Below are positions 43,639-48,378 of a stretch of 48,378 bases of DNA, in pieces. The DNA comes from Planctomycetota bacterium (GTDB lineage: Bacteria > Planctomycetota > B15-G4). Numbering within the stretch: position 1 is the stretch's first letter; each line of letters starts with the position of its first letter. The stretch is from positions 1 through 48,378 of the forward strand of contig JAJDER010000149.1 of NCBI GenBank assembly GCA_029259725.1. The letters are read 5' to 3'. Under the pieces are notes generated by a model. The model had not been told where the DNA came from, did no database searches, and worked only from the letters and a program-made list of their open reading frames with translations. Made by a program: the position numbers and the translations under genes.

Positions 43639-44198
43639 CCGACCCCGGAGCGCAGGGCGGGTCGCACGGCGGCCGCGACCCCGACGAGGAGTGGGAGCCC
43701 CTGGACGACGAGGGCGGCGAGACCGCCGCTCAGGCCCCCGGCGAGGCCGGGCTGGCCGCCTGGCGTCGATCCCAGGACAAGGCCGCGCCCTGGTACAGCG
43801 ACGGCCTGCGCTTCGAGTGCACCGCCTGCGGCAAGTGCTGCCGGAACCACGGCGACGGCTACGAGTACGTCTACGCCAGCTTCCGCGAGCGCAAGGCGCT
43901 CGCCGCCCGGTTCGAGCTGGGCGTCCGCCGCTTCGAGCAGGAGTACTGCGACCGGGTCCAGGGCGGATTCAGCTTCAAGAGCGTCGGCGCCGGCTGCGTG
44001 TTCCTCGACAAGCAGGGCCAGTGCTCGGTCTACGAGCTGCGCCCGAAGCAGTGCCGCACCTTCCCGTTCTGGCCCGAGGTCCTCGCCGATCGGGACATCT
44101 GGGAGCGCGATGTGGCATCATTCTGCCCCGGTGTCGGCAGCGGCCCGCTCCACGGTCTCGACGAGATCAAGCGGCGCATGACCGAGGCCGGCCCCTGA
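43635..44198 (+). CDS. YkgJ-family Cys-cluster protein
   Basis: The 187-residue soluble protein has the family motif CTACGKCC (Cys62, Cys65, Cys68, Cys69) and later cysteines in GCVFLDKQGQCSVYELRPKQC, typical of the YkgJ/DUF3109-like zinc or iron chelating family (putative Fe-S or metal cluster). The N-terminal about 50 residues are acidic and disordered-looking. The GTG start overlaps the aldehyde dehydrogenase TGA by four bases (43635-43638). Function in this family is largely unknown. Coupling to the dehydrogenase hints at a redox or metal-delivery role but does not show it. Confidence 0.85.
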   Translation: MTDPGAQGGSHGGRDPDEEWEPLDDEGGETAAQAPGEAGLAAWRRSQDKAAPWYSDGLRFECTACGKCCRNHGDGYEYVYASFRERKALAARFELGVRRFEQEYCDRVQGGFSFKSVGAGCVFLDKQGQCSVYELRPKQCRTFPFWPEVLADRDIWERDVASFCPGVGSGPLHGLDEIKRRMTEAGP

Positions 44199-44280
44199 CC
44201 CCAGCGGCCCGTGCGCTCGCCCCTGACCGGGGAGACGCGCGCGCGACGCCCGCCCCGACGACCCTGACCGAGCACCACCG

Positions 44281-45246
44281 ATGGCATCGCTGCGCTACCT
44301 CAACGCCGAGGACGTGAAGGCCCTCATGCCCCCGATGACCGAGGTCGTGGAGGTGGCCGAGGAGGCGCTGACCGCGCTCGGCCGGGGCGACGCCAGCAAC
44401 CCGCCGAAGGTGGACCTGAGCCCCGGCGGCGACGCCTTCCTGCACGCGATGCCCGCGATGACGGCGCAGGTCGCCGGCATGAAGTGGGTCTCGGGCTACC
44501 CGACCAACAAGGGCCGGGACCTGCCCTACATCCACGGCCTGATCGTGCTCAACGACGTCGAGACCGGTGTGCCCATCGCGGTCATGGACGCCACGCACAT
44601 CACCGCCGTGCGCACCGGCGCGTGCACCGCCGTCACCGCCAAGATCCTCGCGGACCCGAACAGCGAGGTGATCACGATCATCGGCTGCGGCGTCCAGGGC
44701 CGAGCGAACATCGAGGCGTTGCTGGCCGTGTTCCCGGGTACCGAGCGCATGCTCGCCTTCGACACCGACGTGCAACGGCAGGAAGCGTTTGCCGACGAGG
44801 TCATGACCACCTTCGATCTCGCCTCGATCATCCCGCCCGAGCCCGAAGAGGCCTGCGTGGGTGCGCAGATCCTGGTGACCAGCACGCCGATCGTGAAGAA
44901 CCCGACGCCGTTCATCGAGCCCGACTGGCTCCAGGACGGCACGTGCTGCATCGCGCTCGACTTCGACGCCGCGTTCCAGCCGCAGATCTTCGCCGACGCC
45001 CAGCGCTTCGTGACCGACGACCAGCAACAGTTCGCCAGCTACCGCGACAAGGGCTACTTCGCCGGCGTCCGCGATCCCGACAGCGACCTGCCCGCGATCC
45101 TGGCCGGCAAGGCGCCGGGCCGCGGCGACGGCGAACCGACTGTCCTCGCGGCCAACCTCGGCCTGGGACTGCTGGACGTGACCCTCGGCGCGAAGATCCT
45201 CGCCCGCGCGGAGAGCGCAGGCCGCGGCACCGAGTTGTCCCTCTGA
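44281..45246 (+). CDS. Ornithine cyclodeaminase / mu-crystallin family enzyme
   Basis: The 321-residue protein has the family layout. The N-terminal substrate domain contains the Lys in GMKWVSGYPTN and the turn IHGLIVLNDVETGVPIAVMD. AVRTGACTAVTAKIL follows, and then a Rossmann domain with TIIGCGVQGRANIEALL and DTDVQRQEAF. Members include ornithine cyclodeaminase, alanine dehydrogenase, and ketimine reductase (mu-crystallin). Specificity cannot be told by sequence. There is no ribosome binding site before ATG 44281 and an 82-base gap after the previous gene. Together with the upstream dehydrogenase it could form part of an amino-acid catabolic unit; this is inference. Confidence 0.9.
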   Translation: MASLRYLNAEDVKALMPPMTEVVEVAEEALTALGRGDASNPPKVDLSPGGDAFLHAMPAMTAQVAGMKWVSGYPTNKGRDLPYIHGLIVLNDVETGVPIAVMDATHITAVRTGACTAVTAKILADPNSEVITIIGCGVQGRANIEALLAVFPGTERMLAFDTDVQRQEAFADEVMTTFDLASIIPPEPEEACVGAQILVTSTPIVKNPTPFIEPDWLQDGTCCIALDFDAAFQPQIFADAQRFVTDDQQQFASYRDKGYFAGVRDPDSDLPAILAGKAPGRGDGEPTVLAANLGLGLLDVTLGAKILARAESAGRGTELSL

Positions 45247-45301
45247 TGCGTCGCTCTTCTTCGTCGACCTGACCCTCGCCACGCGGCGACCGAGTGCATC
45301 C

Positions 45302-46003
45302 ATGGCCCTCACCCTGCTCATCATCCCGACGAAGAACGAGCACAAGACCATCCATCGCGTGATGGAGGAGGTCACCGCCCTCGGCCTCGACGATCTCCAT
45401 GTGCTCGTCACCGACGACGACTCGATCGACGGCACCTGGCGGACCTATGGCACACGCTGGGCCGCGGACAGCGAGCGCAACCACCTGCTGCGCCGCTGCG
45501 GTCCGCAGAAGGGGCGCGGCTACGCGCTCCGCGAGTCGTACCAGTGGGCGCTCGATCACGTCCCCCGCTACGACTTCGTGCTCGAGATGGCCGGCAACGG
45601 CACCGATGACCCCAGCCTCGTTCCGGCCCTGATCGAGAAGCTGGCCGACGGCTGCGACGTCGTCGTGGCCGAACGCGGCGAGGGCACCGGAGGCAGCGGC
45701 GCCGAGGCGCGTCGCACCCAGAGCTTCGCGAAGTTCGCCACCGGCGCGCCCGTCCAAGACGTCGAGTCCGGCTTCCGGGGCTATCGGCGCGGCTTGTTGG
45801 AGCAGGTGGTCCGCAAGCTCAAGTCCAAGCACCACGAGATCAAGGCCGAGATCCTGGCCGCCGCGGTCAAGCGCGGGGCGCGTTTCGGCACCGTGCCCAC
45901 CACCGCGCGGGAGCTGCCCTCCGACGCCTACGCACAGGGCGGAGAGAGCGGAGCGCTCAAGCTCACGGGCCTGTTCTTGCGTCGCCTCACCGGCGGGGTC
46001 TGA
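45302..46003 (+). CDS. Family 2 glycosyltransferase (short)
   Basis: The 233-residue soluble protein has the GT2 pattern: LTLLIIPTKNEHKTIHRVME, VLVTDDDSIDGTW, KGRGYALRESYQWALD, VLEMAGNGTDDP (in place of the usual DADxxxxP), VVVAERGEGTGG, and VESGFRGYRRGL. It lacks the C-terminal membrane helices seen in the enzyme at 34986. Asn in AGNGTDDP replaces the first Asp of the metal motif, so activity or metal use may differ. It follows the ornithine-cyclodeaminase-family gene by 55 bases and ends one base before a convergent gene. Confidence 0.83.
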   Translation: MALTLLIIPTKNEHKTIHRVMEEVTALGLDDLHVLVTDDDSIDGTWRTYGTRWAADSERNHLLRRCGPQKGRGYALRESYQWALDHVPRYDFVLEMAGNGTDDPSLVPALIEKLADGCDVVVAERGEGTGGSGAEARRTQSFAKFATGAPVQDVESGFRGYRRGLLEQVVRKLKSKHHEIKAEILAAAVKRGARFGTVPTTARELPSDAYAQGGESGALKLTGLFLRRLTGGV

Positions 46004-46004
46004 C

Positions 46005-47564
46005 TCAGTTCTTCCCGCGCTTGCTGCCGCGCGTCGACTTGCCGACCCGCGGCGTGCTCGTCGAGCTCGTCGGCGGCTTGGAGACTCTCGGCTTGGAGAC
46101 CTTCGGCGTCGCGACCACGCTCGTCGTGGGCCTGGTCGACGCCGGCAGCGAACTCACCGGAGTGCCGGTGCGGACCGAACTGCTCCGCGGCGTCGAGCGT
46201 GTGTAGACCGTCGACGATGGTGCGCGCGGGCTCGATGAGGGCGTCGATGAAGTCGGCGTCGAGGCGCGGGGCGTGCCGAAGATCGGCGTGCCGCGCTGCG
46301 TCGAAGCGACCAGCGTCCGATCCGATCCGCGAGTGGACGTCGAGGTGATCCCGGGCAAGCTCGGTCGGCGGGGCGCGTCCAGCGTGGTGATGCGCGTGCC
46401 GCGCGGCGTGAAGAGCGTCTGCTTGGTCACCGAGCTGGGCGTGCTCGTACCGCGACGTGCGACCGGGATCGTGGTGGTCTTGCGTATCTCGGGCCGACCG
46501 ATGAAGCCGGCACCACGGTCACCGCCGACATCGACGGGACGGCCGCGCCAGCCCTCGCCGGGCTGCGGAGCCACCGGGTCGTCCATCACGATCGTGCCGA
46601 TCCCACCGGGGTCCGCGTCGAAGTCCCCGGTGCCCGGTCCGCCGTCCGCCAAGCCGTCGTCGTTCCCGCCGTAGTCGTCGTAGTGATCGTCGTGATGGTG
46701 GTACGGGTCGTCATGGTGATGCGGGTGGTCGTGATGGCCGTAGTGATGGCCGTACGGGGTGTGCCAGAACAGCGGGAGGCCGTAGCCGAAGGACACGTCC
46801 CAGAAGGGCCAACCGTTGTACGAGCTCCAGCCCCAACTTGCGATCGGGCCGCACCCGTAGCCGCCGTACACCACCCAGGGCTTGCCCCAGTAGCCGAGGG
46901 GGTAACCGAACGGATAGCCGTAGCCGTAGCCGTAGCCGTAACCGGCATAGCAGTCGGCCGCATTGACCGTGAGGTCGACCTGCACGAGGTCCGGTCCGGC
47001 GTTGTACGGCACGCCGCCCGGCTCGACCCAGCTCGCGGTGCCGACTTCGCCCAGATCCACGAAGCGCCCATCGTCCGCCAGGTCGGCCTCGCCGATCAGC
47101 GTCTCGAGCAGGCGTTCGTCGAAGCGATGCGCGATCTGCAGCAGCAGCACTTCGGACCAGCCGCGGTCGATGTCGGTGATGAACTCGCCCACGCGCACGC
47201 GCACGCGGCTCCACTCGCCCCTCAGGTAGGGCACCGATTCGACGGCGATCCACAGGTCATCGACCCGGATCCAGTTCTCGTCCGGGTGGCGATAGAGCTG
47301 GGTGTCGACGTCGTACTCGAGCTCCAGCAGGGCGTCGAGCACGAGTTCCCAGGCAAGCTCGGCGTTGGCGGCGAGGTCCAGGAAGGCCTCCTCGTCGCTG
47401 AGCACGATGTCGCCGATCAGGCCGAGATCCGGCGCCTGGTCCGTTCCCGGCGCAGCGGACACCTGATCGATGGCCGGTGTGGTGGTCGAGAGGTCCTGGG
47501 CCGGGGTGCTCGCAGCCAGGATCAGCGACGAGAGCACGGCGGTGGCGACCAGGGAGGTGCGCAT
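46005..47564 (-). CDS. Secreted low-complexity protein with Gly/Tyr, His/Asp and Ser/Thr/Pro tracts
   Basis: The 519-residue product has a signal peptide (MRTSLVATAVLSSLILAAST, ending PAQ). Residues about 25-195 form an ordinary alpha/beta region with acidic helices (LSDEEAFLDLAANAELAWEL, VGEFITDIDRGW) that I do not recognise. A Gly/Tyr/Trp-rich stretch (GYGYGYGYGYPFGYPLGYWG) follows, then a His/Asp-rich stretch (HHYGHHDHPHHHDDPYHHHD), which looks metal-binding. The rest is a Ser/Thr/Pro/Arg-rich, probably disordered, basic tail. The start ATG 47564 has GGAG upstream. It is convergent with the short glycosyltransferase, with one base between stops. Role unknown; a surface or matrix protein is possible. 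Confidence 0.78.
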   Translation of the reverse strand: MRTSLVATAVLSSLILAASTPAQDLSTTTPAIDQVSAAPGTDQAPDLGLIGDIVLSDEEAFLDLAANAELAWELVLDALLELEYDVDTQLYRHPDENWIRVDDLWIAVESVPYLRGEWSRVRVRVGEFITDIDRGWSEVLLLQIAHRFDERLLETLIGEADLADDGRFVDLGEVGTASWVEPGGVPYNAGPDLVQVDLTVNAADCYAGYGYGYGYGYPFGYPLGYWGKPWVVYGGYGCGPIASWGWSSYNGWPFWDVSFGYGLPLFWHTPYGHHYGHHDHPHHHDDPYHHHDDHYDDYGGNDDGLADGGPGTGDFDADPGGIGTIVMDDPVAPQPGEGWRGRPVDVGGDRGAGFIGRPEIRKTTTIPVARRGTSTPSSVTKQTLFTPRGTRITTLDAPRRPSLPGITSTSTRGSDRTLVASTQRGTPIFGTPRASTPTSSTPSSSPRAPSSTVYTRSTPRSSSVRTGTPVSSLPASTRPTTSVVATPKVSKPRVSKPPTSSTSTPRVGKSTRGSKRGKN

Positions 47565-47757
47565 GGCGGGTCTCCGGCTGGGGGAAGGGGGGGCTTCCCG
47601 AGACGCCATCATCGCACGGATCAGCCAACCCATCCGCGAGACGCCATGACGAGGTCGGCACGAGGAGCCGGCCGTGATCTGGAATCGCCTGGCCGGCTCC
47701 CCGTCAAGGTCGTCGGGCGCCATGCGCCGGGGAGGAGGTCGGCGCTAGATGGCGCCA

Positions 47758-47788
47758 CAGCCACGCGGCCTTGAAGACCGCGTGGCTG
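47758..47788. other. Perfect 11-bp hairpin in a structured intergenic block
   Basis: CAGCCACGCGG (47758-47768) and its exact complement (47778-47788) enclose a nine-base loop. Two further hairpins lie close by: GGCGC/GCGCC at 47741-47756 and CCTCC/GGAGG at 47864-47879 with loop ATCGAA. The block could be a non-coding RNA, a leader element for the ECF gene, or, on the other strand, part of the leader of the gene at 46005-47564. I could not match it to a known riboswitch family. Confidence 0.45.
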
Positions 47789-47999
47789 GGCAACCTGAGG
47801 AAGCAACCCCCGGCCAACGGCATGACTCGCGACCGGATGGGTGATGAAGGCCTCGGGCAAAGACCTCCATCGAAGGAGGAGTGCCGACCGACCAGGGCCC
47901 TGATACATACGGCCCGAGATTTCTTAGAAATGCTCGGCAGCGGGCGGCGACAGGCTGCCCAGCCCCCCGGACCCAGCCCCCCGCCCGCGCCTCGAACGC

Positions 48000-48044
48000 G
48001 CCTTGCCAGGGCCTTGCCAGGGCTGGCAGGCTTCCGGTTACCGT
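48000..48044 (+). promoter_or_regulatory. ECF sigma gene promoter with direct and inverted repeats
   Basis: GCCTTGCCAGG occurs twice in tandem (48000-48010, 48011-48021). The second copy plus the next bases form the inverted repeat TGCCAG-GG-CTGGCA (48015-48028). A -35-like TTGCCA (48014-48019) and -10-like TACCGT (48039-48044) are 19 bases apart, and TACCGT ends seven bases before GTG 48052. The repeats overlap the -35 position, as an operator would. Confidence 0.45.
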
Positions 48045-48051
48045 GACGGCA

Positions 48052-48378
48052 GTGGCCAGCGACAGCCCTTCTCCCCCCTCCTCGGACCACGAGACGCCCG
48101 CCGAACTGCTCGCGGCCGTCCAGGCCGGCAGTCCCCGCGCCTGGGACCGTCTCGTCGCCCGCTACGAGCGGATGGTGTACGCCGTCCCGCGCGGCCAGGG
48201 ACTGTCCGAGGCCGACGCCCAGGAGGTCTTCCAGGCGACGTGGATCGCGCTCTACCAGCAGATTCCCCTGATCCGGAAGCCCTCGGCCCTGCCCTCGTGG
48301 ATCATCACGACGGCGCAGCGCCAGGCCTGGAGGCTGCGTCACCGGAGCGCTCGCGAGGGCCATGAGGACGTCGACCAG
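48052..48378 (+). CDS. ECF-type RNA polymerase sigma factor (partial, N-terminal part)
   Basis: The frame runs off the right edge of the window, giving 109 residues so far. After a Ser/Pro-rich head come TPAELLAAVQAGSPRAWDRL and VARYERMVYAVPRGQGLSEA, then DAQEVFQATWIALYQQIP (region 2.2, binds the beta' coiled coil) and SALPSWIITTAQRQAWRLRHR (regions 2.3-2.4, -10 recognition). This matches sigma-70 region 2 of extracytoplasmic-function sigma factors, in a style common in planctomycetes. GTG 48052 lies seven bases after a TACCGT box; GTG 48043 in the same frame overlaps that box. No anti-sigma gene is visible because the window ends. Confidence 0.85.
   Translation, partial: MASDSPSPPSSDHETPAELLAAVQAGSPRAWDRLVARYERMVYAVPRGQGLSEADAQEVFQATWIALYQQIPLIRKPSALPSWIITTAQRQAWRLRHRSAREGHEDVDQ

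Larger units (their letters stand above)
47565..48051. other. Long intergenic region with structured sequence
   Basis: About 490 bases without a gene I can support; open frames across it are Arg/Pro-rich and lack domains. It contains several hairpins (see the 47758-47788 entry), a symmetric A/T-rich motif ATTTCT-T-AGAAAT at 47919-47931 that stands out in this genome, and the promoter repeats of the ECF gene at its right end. Confidence 0.55.

Noticed and set aside
47758..47850. GEMM (cyclic di-GMP) riboswitch-like resemblance (GGGCAA, GCAA, CCGGCC)
   Set aside because: The conserved GGGACGCAAAGCC core and tetraloop receptor are missing.

Overview
This window is a very high-G+C (about 70% by eye), gene-dense bacterial chromosome segment. 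I place about 39 protein-coding genes on both strands and no rRNA, tRNA, IS element or CRISPR array. Lipoproteins with lipoboxes, a type II secretion minor pseudopilin (GspK), a ChaN-like haem-uptake lipoprotein, a sulfatase, a deoxyhypusine-synthase-like enzyme and a planctomycete-style ECF sigma factor suggest a free-living didermic bacterium of the Planctomycetota or a nearby FCB-type lineage. The lineage is an inference from gene content, not proven.

Layout. 344-4056 (+): tsaD, carA, a 45-residue membrane protein and the deoxyhypusine-synthase-like gene. 4066-9249 (-): a voltage-gated-type K+ channel with a zinc ribbon, a membrane protein, a ChaN-like lipoprotein, and a sulfatase coupled to a cystathionine beta-synthase. 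9407-10084 (+): a lone HvfC/DUF2063-like gene. 10068-19571 (-): a large secreted protein, ogt, priA, a MazG-like gene, then rimO-pgsA-pgpA and a HAMP/SpoIIE-type protein with altered metal ligands. 19775-22345 (+): a secreted Asp-box propeller protein. 22356-27098 (-): ftsK, a lipoprotein with an HExxH motif, and cutC. 27277-28401 (+): a membrane-anchored PilZ protein. 28422-33077 (-): a tight housekeeping operon aroF-tpiA-secG-pyrE-yicC-gmk-rpoZ. 33247-34872 (-): gspK. 34986-38110 (+): glycosyltransferase, methyltransferase, secreted YVTN-type propeller. 38202-41920 (-): a YfhO-like giant membrane protein coupled to dgkA. 42241-46003 (+): aldehyde dehydrogenase, YkgJ-like Cys-cluster protein, ornithine-cyclodeaminase-family enzyme, second glycosyltransferase. 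46005-47564 (-): a low-complexity secreted protein. From 48052 (+): the start of an ECF sigma factor cut by the window edge.

Most of the content is housekeeping: tRNA t6A modification, carbamoyl phosphate, phosphatidylglycerol synthesis, replication restart, chromosome segregation, nucleotide synthesis. No complete novel defence or mobile system is visible. The signals I find most worth checking are a recurring promoter architecture (a TANNNT -10 box 6-9 bases before a start codon with no Shine-Dalgarno sequence) that predicts leaderless mRNAs, the HAMP/SpoIIE-type protein with three altered metal-ligand positions, tandem repeats at a stop codon and inside rimO, a structured non-coding block at 47741-47900, and several secreted or lipoprotein genes of unknown role sitting in housekeeping operons.
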